Numbered from the stretch's first letter, positions 11,101-18,204 are shown. The stretch is DNA of 64,000 nt from Croceicoccus naphthovorans (GCF_001028705.1 NZ_CP011770.1:1925501-1989500); one strand, 5' to 3'. Notes: generated by a model from the letters alone, not told the origin. Program-made: numbers and translations.

Positions 11101-11506
11101 ACACCACGCAGCCGATCTGGGTGCGTCTGCAGAGGCAGTGGTTAATTTCGCGCCAACGACTACCCCGGTCTCCGGACCGGAAGTCGGTGCCGAGGTTCTT
11201 GCCGCCCTGCTCGACATGGGTGCACCCGCGGCAACGCCGAACGGCGATGCAGAGGGTTCCGATGTCGGCGTGCCAGAAGCAGTCGTCGCTGCACTTGAAG
11301 AAGTCACCGGCAGCGATCCGATCTCCGAACTGGTAGAGCAAGTTGTTGACACGGCTCCTGAATCGGCACACCACGCCGTTGCAGGAACCGACGTGATGGA
11401 AGCGCTGCTGAACAGTGGGGTTGCAGGGCATCACTTCCAGATGGCGTCGCCGGTTGCGGTTGAGCATGCAGACGATGCCGCTCAGCTTGCCGCGGCGGCA
11501 GCCTGA
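2138..11506 (+). CDS. Giant LapA-type repeat adhesin secreted by type I system
   Basis: A 3122-aa, very acidic, Asp/Gly/Thr-rich protein in which I found no cysteine. Residues 1-110 resemble the retention module of LapA-type adhesins. A dialanine motif PAAG sits at residues 113-116, where LapG-type proteases cut. From about residue 215 to 2500 it is built of roughly a dozen beta-rich modules of the T1SS-143/VCBS/DUF5801 kind, most ending in a D-D-x-P motif. Residues about 575-1302 are a perfect 363-aa tandem duplication. Near residue 2720 is a VLDLNGENG domain typical of calcium-binding secreted proteins. The C-terminus is Ala-rich and has no GGxGxD nonapeptides. It should be exported by the ABC/HlyD/TolC genes downstream and held at the surface until cut. 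The ATG at 2144 has better spacing from GAGG (8 nt) than 2138 and may be the true start. Confidence 0.88.
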   Translation: MTMDFQSNGGNDGQANGNSETFGLAEATPIFNGASNVKRVIADPARENVLVLPEGVGLDDISVEGNNLVIALPDGTTMVVINGAVYVPEIVIDGVTVPPMNIAALLDTDTPEPAAGNQQSSGGDFADPVNPIDPAYDLGDLLPYTELFFPQPENEEIIPYLLNEVPEITFIPDTGDGTIVDEDGLQGNTDERPETPGTMDETDDESTTGTIRYVSPDGTDRLLIDGQDIFEIVDGEVVILEPFVSGYEMTYGTLVINAIDLETGSITYTYTLTDNTVGDGVQDSFDITVIDPQGDSDTGTAFIDIIDDVPFTNDDGVIATVDDNATAVDVGSVDQLLINDEYGADGVGTPAVTIVGLGSNGGTIEIVDGRLIYNSTTNVAPGETDSETFTYIITDSDGSESNPSTFTINLTDEGPTIGDPDGVAATVAVDEEGLGGLAGGPENDLPGEATTQSGTLFGLDFGFDGPGDVVLTGTTYDNLVTPDGNSVVTTWDADTHTLTGTDSVTGAEIFTVELTVDEDGIPTGEYTFTLISNLTHPAGDGENDVNFSIEVVVTDAEGDPATGFINVTVDDDSPVIEVNTDAPVATLVLDESPIGEDSGDDSDGGTPVAPVGRATITADFSGNFTLSNTDPNDPNFGADTPGSVAYTLVLTGEDVASGMFTLDDVSIVLNQDADTGVITGSADGVDYFTISVDADTGVVTFAFTDAYANIAHDNADFDDDTAGITLTEGTLVLNATATDFDGDDSPAASIDLGDNVFQIQDDGPSLTLSTISEDDDGDLVTMTSDADITDVDATLSLSSFFSIGSSDYGTDGAGSTVVTYGLNIIGGGVTTLTSGDAAITLYEGEDGTIIGSTAGDADSITDENTIFTVSVDSETGLITLTQSGPIDHADDSDLAYLGEGVLEGTYNVVVTDADGDTETESSSIDLGDNIAFGDDAPVIEVNTDAPVATLVLDESPIGEDSGDDSDGGTPVAPVGRATITADFSGNFTLSNTDPNDPNFGADTPGSVAYTLVLTGEDVASGMFTLDDVSIVLNQDADTGVITGSADGVDYFTISVDADTGVVTFAFTDAYANIAHDNADFDDDTAGITLTEGTLVLNATATDFDGDDSPAASIDLGDNVFQIQDDGPSLTLSTISEDDDGDLVTMTSDADITDVDATLSLSSFFSIGSSDYGTDGAGSTVVTYGLNIIGGGVTTLTSGDAAITLYEGEDGTIIGSTAGDADSITDENTIFTVSVDSETGLITLTQSGPIDHADDSDLAYLGEGVLEGTYNVVVTDADGDTETESSSIDLGDNIAFGDDAPVITVVAAAGDAILDESPAGTDEGDDQDPGSPYAPDGIASDTFDFSDNFSLSNDDPDADGFGNDVPGSVSYALVLTGENVGSGLYALEFTDSVVDADGYGQGDEIMLAQLADGTIVGYIGSVPTEADADNVWFTITVDGDTGVATFTQLQNVWHASTTSDDDTSVMDITGGTLTLDATATDFDNDDSTSASLDLNGVFQIQDDGPAILGEIDDNVDASIADDQATGNLLNATYVDIGTDSSDSFAGRITAITFTDPDTMAVSNDDLSGGYPLTINTAYGDLVVTEDGQYTFTLDETNPDVVALGTGDVIDLSFGFTLTDADGDPESNVLNITIKGSNQPPYGEVQNAVVSEEGLDNGNEDEVGVPQDDTDSASFSGTFAYDAVTNPGGFQDPDGDNLSFTIGVPTGDYYSADGTLIVWEVGEIDAITGEQVVTGTAGEDGPSVVRVVLDTETGDYDVYLDGPVYHLGEPSETDGIPDGDGNIESEFSITFPVVVSDGVIADNVDTSLIVQIEDDSPVVAAADFDPSPLVVDDSDFGTDATSSFADAFDIEFGGDGEFDTFYTLGVSAQGAASGLTETISGLGINLFLIDGVVYGSTATDVGDVDVGGGSNIAFTISVDTDGDVTLDQSQPVVHDLEGSSALALEEGYADGEAEGLSAADLVTLTATAYDQDGDSASETIDIGDAFFFEDDGPYIEAADPVDAGSLMTSDAEIVDADGTSIDPDVKLNLANVFSYTGADGGNDGTQSIVESYGIALQVDEGTASGLFSGGDPVYLYITDSGVVIGSTSDSEVAIDDPSVVFTINVNSDTGFVGLVQEQPLDHTDGGAFDDVLPLPTGLVEATYTVTITDGDNDTATANQTYDLGGSINFADDVPTELAESVSVSVAEDELPGGNPDDDGINTTATGSFGALVDAGNDLPGTFAFDLSGFVDPGLTSGGDTVLWTVIGDGATLVGYTGDTVPTDVTDAGVVLTVAITDAQSGAFTVTLRDQVDHIPNDPANDDNQTLSIDIASGITYTDYDGDTVSLATVIEGEDTNATAIIVIEDDIPVIFTPDAATLTNADEATFTGKLDLDDNILNNLGADGGSVVFSDTLEGADSGMEAGGQPIIYSLSDDGQTLTGTANGNTLFTITINQDNSEYTVEMFGKVDAFTEVNFTDANYDFIGGNDGWFGIVPNGEISDPIANNSQDVLITPIGGPSVNTSGILGGVDTGQSVGPSEGFRIDYVVDLTGSPPNNYTDGQVNNHTFEGHWTTNGASVSFRQSTGTTLRFSAYDDNGDTGTDGNDIVGDGVQDTITGIVISYNGVQSADLTPTGSLQTVTISGRTFSYQLDGDGGVVIGNIGGANGNSGPPETTVAIFTADGYNSMEVDYVSGQTIKFSGFGAATESQDPVDFSVPLLIVDGDGDTTDTVDLDVTLNPEMVTPLVLDLNGENGAEIVGHEAGFTYDYGDGLMATAWVGEGDGILAHNGEDGINFVFGGEGVTDLEGLAVYDSNGDMLLDSSDAEWLNFGVVLQNGDFVTLADVNVTSISLEGDDTPYYTAGGDAIVFQTSSFTQTIETEVEGETVEVEVERTTADAGFLIAPANDDEVQQPMRQAEAALIAAAAPGLLVAASLHNTPLFDDDGMVNFVPTDIEFATAVNAITPNEVDLSHVSPMAGMDNDAEPEAMATGGSHLSNDGGFEAASFGGGEGPAHHAADLGASAEAVVNFAPTTTPVSGPEVGAEVLAALLDMGAPAATPNGDAEGSDVGVPEAVVAALEEVTGSDPISELVEQVVDTAPESAHHAVAGTDVMEALLNSGVAGHHFQMASPVAVEHADDAAQLAAAAA
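2474..2485 (+). other. Predicted LapG cleavage motif PAAG in the adhesin
   Basis: These four codons encode Pro-Ala-Ala-Gly (residues 113-116), between the folded N-terminal region and a Ser/Gly/Asp-rich linker. LapG-family proteases cut between the two alanines of [T/A/P]-A-A-[G/V]; in Pseudomonas LapA the site is at about residue 108. The position and the presence of a LapG homologue 7 bp past the secretion operon make this the likely release site. It is inferred, not shown. Confidence 0.65.
3860..6043 (+). repeat. Perfect 1089-bp tandem duplication inside the adhesin gene
   Basis: The stretch 3860-4954 recurs at 4949-6043 with an offset of 1089 bp (363 codons, in frame). Every segment I compared was identical, and the peptides in the real frame and in several other frames are identical, so third-codon positions match too. 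Each unit holds two beta modules, one ending IQDDGP and the other GDDAP. The perfection at silent sites points to recent unequal crossing-over or gene conversion. Confidence 0.93.
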
Positions 11507-11518
11507 TCCGTTCCGATA

Positions 11519-11541
11519 AAAAGGTATTAAGGGGGCCTTTT
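11519..11541 (+). other. Hairpin between adhesin and OmpA genes
   Basis: AAAAGG at 11519-11524 can pair with CCTTTT at 11536-11541. The loop carries AAGGGGG, which is the ribosome-binding site of the next gene (ATG at 11545). It could be a partial terminator or could modulate OmpA translation. The stem is short, so this is tentative. Confidence 0.3.
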
Positions 11542-11544
11542 ACG

Positions 11545-12240
11545 ATGAAAACCTGGCAAATCCTCGCTTCCGCCTCGGCGATTGCGACGGTCGCATCCAG
11601 CCCTGCCCTTGCGCAGGACGCGGTCGACCTGATGTCGCTCAGCGACTCTGAACTGAAAACAGAGCTGGAGATGCGTTACGACACGTCTCTGGCCGCGACG
11701 CTGGATCCGGCGATCGTGAATTCGACCGACACCCGTTATATGTGGGCCTCAGAGGCGAAAGTGCAGTGCGCGATCGCCATCGGGTTCATGAAGAACGATC
11801 TGCGCGACGAAGACTCGATCCGCAAATGCGACGCTGCATGGCTGCGCTGGCAGGCTGCTCCTCCGCCGCCTCCCCCGCCGCCACCGCCTCCGCCGCCCGC
11901 GGTTTGCAACACCGGCAACTTCATCGTGTTCTTCGACTGGGATAGTTCGACAATCACGCCCGAAGCGGCCAGCACGCTTGATGGCGCCATCGCCGGTCTG
12001 GCCGATTGCGACACCGTATCGGTTCAGCTTGGCGGCTATACCGACACCTCCGGCTCGGACACCTACAACATGGGCCTTTCCGAACGCCGCAACGATGCGG
12101 TCGAATCCTATCTGACCGCGCGCGGCGTTACCGACAGCGCGATCAACAGCGCCGCATTCGGCGAAAGCAACCCGCGCGTTCCAACCGCCGATGGCGTGCG
12201 CGAGCTGCAGAATCGCCGCGTCGAAATAATGGTCCAGTGA
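11545..12240 (+). CDS. OmpA-family peptidoglycan-binding protein
   Basis: A 231-aa exported protein. A clear signal peptide ends at ALAQ (about residue 24). A short N-terminal region with two Cys is followed by an uninterrupted run of about 13 prolines (about residues 110-123). The C-terminal OmpA domain (about residues 128-231) has the motif TDTSGSDTYNMGLSERRNDAV, which in this family binds diaminopimelate in peptidoglycan. It lies 38 bp after the adhesin stop and 11 bp before the TolC gene, on the same strand. OmpA-like genes recur in type I adhesin loci, where they may tie the secretion machine to the wall. The ribosome-binding site AAGGGGG is strong. Confidence 0.85.
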   Translation: MKTWQILASASAIATVASSPALAQDAVDLMSLSDSELKTELEMRYDTSLAATLDPAIVNSTDTRYMWASEAKVQCAIAIGFMKNDLRDEDSIRKCDAAWLRWQAAPPPPPPPPPPPPPAVCNTGNFIVFFDWDSSTITPEAASTLDGAIAGLADCDTVSVQLGGYTDTSGSDTYNMGLSERRNDAVESYLTARGVTDSAINSAAFGESNPRVPTADGVRELQNRRVEIMVQ

Positions 12241-12251
12241 GGGGGACGGAC

Positions 12252-13652
12252 ATGAAAACCTATCTCAAGTTCGCCGCCGCTGCCGCAGGCCTGCTTTGCG
12301 CCTCGGTTTCCGGCACCGCGCTCGCTCAGGGCGCTCCCGTCTCGCTGCAGGAAGCCGTCGCCGTGGGCGTCGATTCCAACCCTGAAATCAGCCAAGCGCA
12401 GATGAACAAGGAAGCCATCCAGTTCGAGCGCAAGCAGGCGCAAGGGCTGTACGGTCCGCGCATCGACATCGAAGGATCGATCGGTGCCCGCAACCTTGAA
12501 AACCCGACGCGCCGTTCGCTTGGGATCGCCAGCGACTGGCTCTACCCGATGGAAGCGAAAGTTGCCGCCGACTGGGTGGTGATCGACTTCGGTCGTCGCC
12601 GCGGCGAGCTGCTGCGTCAGGCATCGCGCGTCGACGGCGCCTCGCTGCGTGTTCTGGAACGTTCGGAATTCGTCGCCCTGCAGATTGCGCGTCAGTATCT
12701 GGATGTGATGCTGCAACAGCGCGTGATGGCCGCATCGATGGACAACACCGCGTTCCACCGCGAACTGGTGGGCAGCCTGACACGGGGCGTCGATCAGGGC
12801 TCGATCTCTATCGCCGACCAGCAGCAGGCAGAGGAACGCCTTCAGGCCGCCCTCGTCCGGGAAGCGGAATCGGCGGAAACGCTGAAGAACGCGCAGATCC
12901 GCCTGCAGTCGCTGACGGGCCTGACAATCGACAACGTCATGACCCCGCCGAACCTGTCGGCCATGATGCCGACTGGTGAGGAAGACGCGATCGGTCTTGC
13001 CCGCACCCGCAACCCGCTGGTGTTGGAAGCCAAGGCCGACGTCGATGCGGCGCGCGCGCTCGCCGAGAGCGCGAAGGGCGATCTTTACCCGACGATCGGC
13101 GTCGATGCCTATGCCCGCACGGGTGACGATATCGACGGTTTCAAGGGAACGACGAACGACCTGATGGCCCGCGCCTATCTGAAGTGGAACATCTTCGACA
13201 GCGGTATCAACCATGCCAAGTATCAGGAGATGGTCCGCCGTTCGAGCGAGGCCCGCTTCCGCCTGCACACGCGTGAGCGTGAGGCGGAAGAGGACGTGCG
13301 CATGGCGTGGAACGGGCTGCAGACGCAAACCCGCATCGTTGGCGATCTGACGACGCAGAGCAGCGTGACCGACGGGTTGCTGGAATCCTATCAGGGCCAG
13401 TTCAACGTGGGTCGCCGTTCGCTGCTCGACGTGCTGGATGCGCAGAACACCCGCTATAACGTGCAGGTCCGCCTTGAAACCGCGCGCTTCTCGGAAATCT
13501 TTGCCCAGTATCAGGTGCTAGCCGCAACCAACCGCTTCCTTGAAGCGCTGTCGGTTCCGCCGCACTATGGCGCGGGCGAGACCGAGCGTGATCGGTTCGA
13601 TTACGGCCCGCATATCCCGGCCGAACGGGAAAGCCGGGTCTATCCGAAGTAA
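12252..13652 (+). CDS. TolC-family outer membrane protein of the type I system (LapE-like)
   Basis: A 466-aa outer-membrane channel protein. The signal peptide ends at ALAQ (about residue 26). Two TolC/OEP repeats follow, rich in long amphipathic helices; the conserved GRRSLLDVLDAQNTRYNVQV stretch near residue 385 is typical of TolC/AggA-type exit ducts. The ATG at 12252 follows GAGGGGGACGGAC. It forms the outer part of a tripartite exporter with the ABC protein and HlyD-type adaptor encoded next, and its expected substrate is the giant adhesin. The C-terminal 30 residues are charged and may be disordered. Confidence 0.9.
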   Translation: MKTYLKFAAAAAGLLCASVSGTALAQGAPVSLQEAVAVGVDSNPEISQAQMNKEAIQFERKQAQGLYGPRIDIEGSIGARNLENPTRRSLGIASDWLYPMEAKVAADWVVIDFGRRRGELLRQASRVDGASLRVLERSEFVALQIARQYLDVMLQQRVMAASMDNTAFHRELVGSLTRGVDQGSISIADQQQAEERLQAALVREAESAETLKNAQIRLQSLTGLTIDNVMTPPNLSAMMPTGEEDAIGLARTRNPLVLEAKADVDAARALAESAKGDLYPTIGVDAYARTGDDIDGFKGTTNDLMARAYLKWNIFDSGINHAKYQEMVRRSSEARFRLHTREREAEEDVRMAWNGLQTQTRIVGDLTTQSSVTDGLLESYQGQFNVGRRSLLDVLDAQNTRYNVQVRLETARFSEIFAQYQVLAATNRFLEALSVPPHYGAGETERDRFDYGPHIPAERESRVYPK

Positions 13653-13694
13653 GGGCTGCGCCTGCGCAGCTTTAAGGAACTGAGGTCAAACTCC

Positions 13695-15866
13695 GTGAAT
13701 TCCGCTGCGCCGGAAAAGTTCGAGGCGTCTTCGGCCAAGCCGGAGACAAATGCAGCCAGGCAGGTCGATCCGCTGATCGCCTGCCTGGCTCGCATCGCCC
13801 GGCATTTCGACACACCGTTCGCCACCGCGACACTGGCATCATCGCTGGCATTCGCGCCGGATGGCACCCTGCCCTGGCACCAGGCCGGACCGGCGCTGGA
13901 ATTGCTGGGCCTGAATTACGACGAGAGCCCGGCAAAGAAGCTGCCGCTCGTCAATTCATTCTATCCGCTGATCCTGCGCGATGCCGAGGGCGGTCTGACC
14001 GTCCTGCTCGACCGCAATGGTGATGACGTGCTGGCGTGGCAGCCGGGCGATGAAAAGGATGCGTGGCGCCCGGCAAGCGATCTGGCCACCGGCGGCAAGC
14101 TTACGCTGCTCTCAATCGAAGGCGACCCGTCCGCCCTGCGCGATGCGGGGCAGCCGTGGCACCAGCGCGCGCGTGCGCACTGGTTCTGGTCTGAAATCAG
14201 CAAACGTCGCCGTGAATTCTGGCCGGTGATCGTCGCGTCGGTTGTGATCAATTTCCTTGCGGTCGCGCTGCCGATCTTCACGATGAACGTGTACGACCGC
14301 GTGATCCCGAACCGCGCCGGTTCCAGCCTGTGGGTGCTGGCCATCGGTGTGCTTGTCGCCTTCACGCTGGAGTTCTTCCTGCGCAAAGCGCGAACCAACG
14401 TGCTGGACGAGATCAGCCGCGATATGGACATCAGCCTGTCGCAGAAGATCTACGCCCGCGTGATGTCGACGCCGCTGGCGGCAAAAACCGGGCATACCGG
14501 CAACCTTGTCGCGCGGGTCAGCGAATATGCCATCGTGCGCGATTTCTTTGCGGCGACGACGATCACGTTGATGGTCGACGTGTTTTTCCTGTTCATCTTC
14601 ATCGGCTTTATCGCGATCATCGCCGGCCCGCTGGCGCTGATCCCGCTCGTTATCATCACCGGCATGATTTTGCTCGGCATCCGCCTGCAACGCCAGATCA
14701 CTGACAGCACGCGCGATGCGCAGGCCGATTACGGGCTACAACAGACGCAGTTGGTCGAGTCCATCGCCGGTCTCGAAACGCTGAAGTCCATCGCCGGCGA
14801 AGGCGAAATGCTGGGTCGCTGGCGGCGCATTTCCGACATGGCGAGCCGCTCGCAAAAGCGGCTGCGCGAGGTCAACTCGACCGCTATCGGCGCGGCGGCG
14901 ACGTTCCAGCAGATTTCAACGATCTCGCTGGTCATCGGCGGCTATTACCTGTTCGATGCGGGCGTGATTTCAATGGGCGCGATCATCGCCATCGTCATGC
15001 TCGCCTCGCGCGCTCTCGCCCCGGCTGGGCAGTTGGCCTACCTCCTCACCCGCTGGAAGCAGGCGAGCGAAACGCTGGATTCTATCGAACATCTCTGGGA
15101 CGGCCCGGATGAGCGCCGAATGGGCAGTTCCTCGCTGCCGCCGCAGGTGCGCAACGCGAATATCGCGCTTCAGGGCGTAAACTTCTCCTACCCCGGTTCA
15201 AGCGTCCCTTCGCTGAAAGACGTGAACCTGACGATCCGCCCCGGCGAGCGCATTGCGATCATCGGGCGTGTCGCGGCGGGCAAGTCGACGCTGGGCCGCA
15301 TCCTGTCGGGCCTGTTCGAGCCGGACGAAGGCGCGATGCTGATCGATGGGATCGACTCCCGCCAGTATCGCCCGCACGACATCCGCCGCAATTTCCGTTT
15401 CGTGGCGCAGGATTCGAACCTTTTCTCGGGTACCATCAAGGACAACCTCGCCCTCGCAGGGGCGCGGGCGAGCGAACAGCAGTTGATCGGCGCGCTGCGC
15501 AAGGTCGGTGCAGATCGCTTCCTGTCGCGCGATGCGGGCGGTTTTGATCGTGCAATTGGCGAAGGTGGGCGCGCACTCTCGGGCGGGCAACGCAACTTCC
15601 TTGCCCTCGCCCGCGCGTTCGTCGCGCCCAGCCACTTGCTGTTTCTGGACGAGCCGACCGGCGCGATGGATCAGCAGACCGAGAAACTGTTTATCGAGTG
15701 CCTGTCACAAAGTCTGACACCCACGCAAACGCTGGTTGTGGCGACTCACCGTCCCGCGTTATTTGCGTTGTGTGAACGGGTTATCGTTGTGAACGACGGT
15801 CGTATCGTCGCCGACGGACCCAAGGACGAGGTTATCAGAAGTGCCGGAATCGACCGTGCCAGCTAG
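13695..15866 (+). CDS. Type I secretion ABC transporter, LapB-like
   Basis: A 723-aa inner-membrane permease/ATPase. Residues 1-150 form a C39-peptidase-like domain without the usual catalytic Cys context, as in exporters of large adhesins and RTX proteins. Residues about 165-440 are the six-helix transporter domain. The ATPase domain follows, with Walker A GRVAAGKST (about 523), signature LSGGQ (about 630) and Walker B LLFLDEPTG. The start is GTG with AGG upstream; no ATG fits better. The stop lies 26 bp inside the next gene, which suggests translational coupling. Its likely substrate is the adhesin encoded upstream. Confidence 0.9.
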   Translation: MNSAAPEKFEASSAKPETNAARQVDPLIACLARIARHFDTPFATATLASSLAFAPDGTLPWHQAGPALELLGLNYDESPAKKLPLVNSFYPLILRDAEGGLTVLLDRNGDDVLAWQPGDEKDAWRPASDLATGGKLTLLSIEGDPSALRDAGQPWHQRARAHWFWSEISKRRREFWPVIVASVVINFLAVALPIFTMNVYDRVIPNRAGSSLWVLAIGVLVAFTLEFFLRKARTNVLDEISRDMDISLSQKIYARVMSTPLAAKTGHTGNLVARVSEYAIVRDFFAATTITLMVDVFFLFIFIGFIAIIAGPLALIPLVIITGMILLGIRLQRQITDSTRDAQADYGLQQTQLVESIAGLETLKSIAGEGEMLGRWRRISDMASRSQKRLREVNSTAIGAAATFQQISTISLVIGGYYLFDAGVISMGAIIAIVMLASRALAPAGQLAYLLTRWKQASETLDSIEHLWDGPDERRMGSSSLPPQVRNANIALQGVNFSYPGSSVPSLKDVNLTIRPGERIAIIGRVAAGKSTLGRILSGLFEPDEGAMLIDGIDSRQYRPHDIRRNFRFVAQDSNLFSGTIKDNLALAGARASEQQLIGALRKVGADRFLSRDAGGFDRAIGEGGRALSGGQRNFLALARAFVAPSHLLFLDEPTGAMDQQTEKLFIECLSQSLTPTQTLVVATHRPALFALCERVIVVNDGRIVADGPKDEVIRSAGIDRAS

Positions 15867-16929
15867 CCCCGGATCCACCGGCAGGCCCACCAAGCGCCGC
15901 TTTGGCGCGCAGGCAATTGCGCTCTGGCTTTTTCTGGCCGCGCCGCTGCTCATCTTCGGCGGCATGTCCGTGTTTCCCGTTGGCGTCGACGAAGCGAAGG
16001 CCGTCTCGCTGCCGATGGAGACAGTTCGCGAACAAAAGCGCGAAGTCGTCGCCCTGACCGAAGGCAAAAGCCGCGCCCTACTTGCCAAGGGCGATGGGGC
16101 GAAAGAGCGCAACGCGACCATCGCTTTCTCATCTCAGCCGGTCGAAACCATGCGCGGCTTTGTGGCTGCCAACGTCCCTGCCAATGCACAACGCTGTTTG
16201 ACCCAGGCCATCTATTACGAAGCGGGTTTTGAACCGGAAGACGGCAAGCGCGCGGTGGCGCAGGTCGTTTTGAACCGCGTGCGGCATCCGGCCTATCCGA
16301 ACTCGGTCTGCGGCGTCGTCTATGAAGGTTCGAACCAGCGCGTCTGTCAGTTCAGCTTTACTTGCGACGGCGCTCTCAGCCGCCCGCCCGCCGCTGGTGC
16401 ATGGGCATCCGCCAATCGCATCGCGAGAGAGGCACTGGCAGGCCGCGTGGAAAAGAGCGTCGGCAGCGCGACTCACTACCATGCCGATTACGTCGTGCCG
16501 CGCTGGGCCTATTCATTGGGCAAGGTGCGCCAATTGGGCAGCCATATCTTTTATCGCTTCAACGGCGGGCTTGGCAGCGCAAGGGCATTCAGCGCGCTTT
16601 ACAGCGGGTCTGAATCGATCCCGTCTGTGCGTATGGCGGACACCCCAACGAGCGGTGGCCCCGACCCGCAGACTGGCCGCTATGAAAACGGTTTGACCGT
16701 CGCGCCCGACGTCAAGGACCGTCACGCCAGCAGCGACATCGGCGGAAGGTTGGACACAACGAAGGAATGGCGGCTCGAATTGCCAAAGGCTGGCCGGTAC
16801 AAACAACTGGTTGCGGCGCATGGCGATGCGAAGGCGCCGGCCAAGGCTGAGCCCGCCAAAACCGCAACCGCAACCGCCGCACCGGGTTTTGGCGATCTGC
16901 TGACAGAGGACGCGGAACCGGGCGCATGA
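15841..16929 (+). CDS. SleB-type cell wall hydrolase embedded in the secretion operon
   Basis: A 362-aa protein starting at GTG inside the 3' end of the ABC transporter gene. A single membrane anchor or signal helix lies at about residues 20-42. The catalytic SleB/Hydrolase_2 domain spans about residues 105-235 and shows the family signatures CLTQAIYYEA (catalytic Glu) and AVAQVVLNRVRHPAYPNSVC. The C-terminal 120 residues are low-complexity, rich in Ala and Lys. The family comprises lytic transglycosylases and spore-cortex or wall hydrolases. It overlaps the ABC gene by 26 bp and the adaptor gene by 4 bp (ATGA), so it is probably co-translated with them and may open the wall for the exporter. 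That role is inferred. Confidence 0.87.
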   Translation: MPESTVPASPGSTGRPTKRRFGAQAIALWLFLAAPLLIFGGMSVFPVGVDEAKAVSLPMETVREQKREVVALTEGKSRALLAKGDGAKERNATIAFSSQPVETMRGFVAANVPANAQRCLTQAIYYEAGFEPEDGKRAVAQVVLNRVRHPAYPNSVCGVVYEGSNQRVCQFSFTCDGALSRPPAAGAWASANRIAREALAGRVEKSVGSATHYHADYVVPRWAYSLGKVRQLGSHIFYRFNGGLGSARAFSALYSGSESIPSVRMADTPTSGGPDPQTGRYENGLTVAPDVKDRHASSDIGGRLDTTKEWRLELPKAGRYKQLVAAHGDAKAPAKAEPAKTATATAAPGFGDLLTEDAEPGA

Positions 16930-18197
16930 TCGACAGGTTGAAGGCACGCTGGGCACGACTTGATTCAAGTCGCAGGCTGATCGTCGTGGCGGCGATCGGG
17001 CTGGTCGTCCTGATCGTCTGGGCCGCATTTGCCCCGCTGGACGACATCACGCGCGGCCAGGGCAAGGTCATCCCCAACAGCAAGGTGCAGCTGGTCCAGG
17101 CCGCCGACCCCGCTACCGTCGAGGAAATCCTTGTTCAGAACGGCGAACAGGTGAAACGCGGGCAATTGCTGGTCCGTCTGAACGACAGCGAGAGCGCGAG
17201 CCAGCTGGGTCAGCTGGAAACCGAGACTGCGCGCCTGTCGCAACGTGCCGACCGCTTGCAGCGCGAAGCCAGCGGCAGCGGCACCGGTTGCGAGCCGGGC
17301 AGCGTTTGCGCAGAAGAACAACGCTTGCAGCAGGTTCGCCAAGCTGCCGCACGCAGCCGCCAGCAGGCATTGGCCGCCGCGGTCGAACAGCGCCGCCGCG
17401 ATCTTAGCGAGGGTCAGGCCACCGCGCAGTCGCTGGAGAGCAGCCTAGCCCTGGCCCGCGAACAGGTGCGCATGCTGGAGCCGCTCGCCAAGCAGGGCAT
17501 CGTACCGCAGACCGAACTGATCACCGCACAGCGCGATGTGGTGGATATGCAGGGCCGCCTCTCTGCCGCGCGTCAAAGCGTGCAGCGGGCCAGCGCAGCC
17601 GTGCGCGAAGCACAGGCTGACCTGTCCAGCGCCCGGCTCGACTTCCAGCAGCAGGCACTTAACGAGCGCAGCGAACTCGCAACCCGGATCGCGGTGAACG
17701 AGGAGTCGATAAAGGGCGCCGCCGCACGCGTTTCGCGCAACGAATTGCGCGCGCCCGTCGATGGCATCGTCAACGATCTGCAGGTCACGACGGTAGGCGG
17801 CTTCGTCTCACCGGGTGAACAGATCATGCAGGTCGTACCCACCGGCGACCGCCTGTTGGTAGAGGCCAAGATCCGCCCATCCGACATCGCGTTTATCAAG
17901 GTGGGCGACCCGGCCAATGTAAAGGTCACCGCCTTCGACTTCTCGATCTACGGTGGCCTGCGCGGCAAGGTCCGGCAGATCAGCGCTGACAGCGTCTATG
18001 ACGAAAACGAGCGTGAGAGCTATTACCTTGCCCAGATCGAAACCGACCGTGCTTTTATCGCGCATGGCGGGCAGAGGCTGGCGATCATGCCCGGCATGAT
18101 TTGCGAGGTTGAGATCATCACCGGCCGCAAGAGTGTGCTGACCTATCTGTTGAAGCCGATCACGCGCGGGCTGAACACCGCGCTCACCGAGAAATAG
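16926..18197 (+). CDS. HlyD-family type I secretion adaptor, LapC-like
   Basis: A 423-aa periplasmic adaptor. A short basic N-terminus precedes one transmembrane helix (about residues 18-38). Next come the biotinyl-lipoyl half (TRGQGKVIPNSKVQLVQAAD), a long alpha-helical hairpin with many Gln/Arg/Ala (about residues 95-275), the second lipoyl half and a beta-barrel domain. The C-terminal RLAIMPGMICEVEIITGRKS motif is the HlyD signature. The ATG overlaps the wall-hydrolase stop (ATGA). It completes the exporter with the LapB-like and TolC-like proteins and is the last gene of the unit; the convergent protease gene ends 7 bp further on. Confidence 0.92.
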   Translation: MIDRLKARWARLDSSRRLIVVAAIGLVVLIVWAAFAPLDDITRGQGKVIPNSKVQLVQAADPATVEEILVQNGEQVKRGQLLVRLNDSESASQLGQLETETARLSQRADRLQREASGSGTGCEPGSVCAEEQRLQQVRQAAARSRQQALAAAVEQRRRDLSEGQATAQSLESSLALAREQVRMLEPLAKQGIVPQTELITAQRDVVDMQGRLSAARQSVQRASAAVREAQADLSSARLDFQQQALNERSELATRIAVNEESIKGAAARVSRNELRAPVDGIVNDLQVTTVGGFVSPGEQIMQVVPTGDRLLVEAKIRPSDIAFIKVGDPANVKVTAFDFSIYGGLRGKVRQISADSVYDENERESYYLAQIETDRAFIAHGGQRLAIMPGMICEVEIITGRKSVLTYLLKPITRGLNTALTEK

Positions 18198-18204
18198 CGT
18201 CTGC

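Noticed and set aside
2138..11506. Adhesin repeats considered as a CRISPR-like or non-coding satellite array
   Set aside because: The period is 1089 bp, in frame, within one uninterrupted coding region with secretion genes downstream.
11860..11905. Proline codon run in the OmpA gene as a possible frameshift or assembly artefact
   Set aside because: The frame is maintained on both sides, and Pro-rich linkers are normal between the N-terminal part and the OmpA domain.
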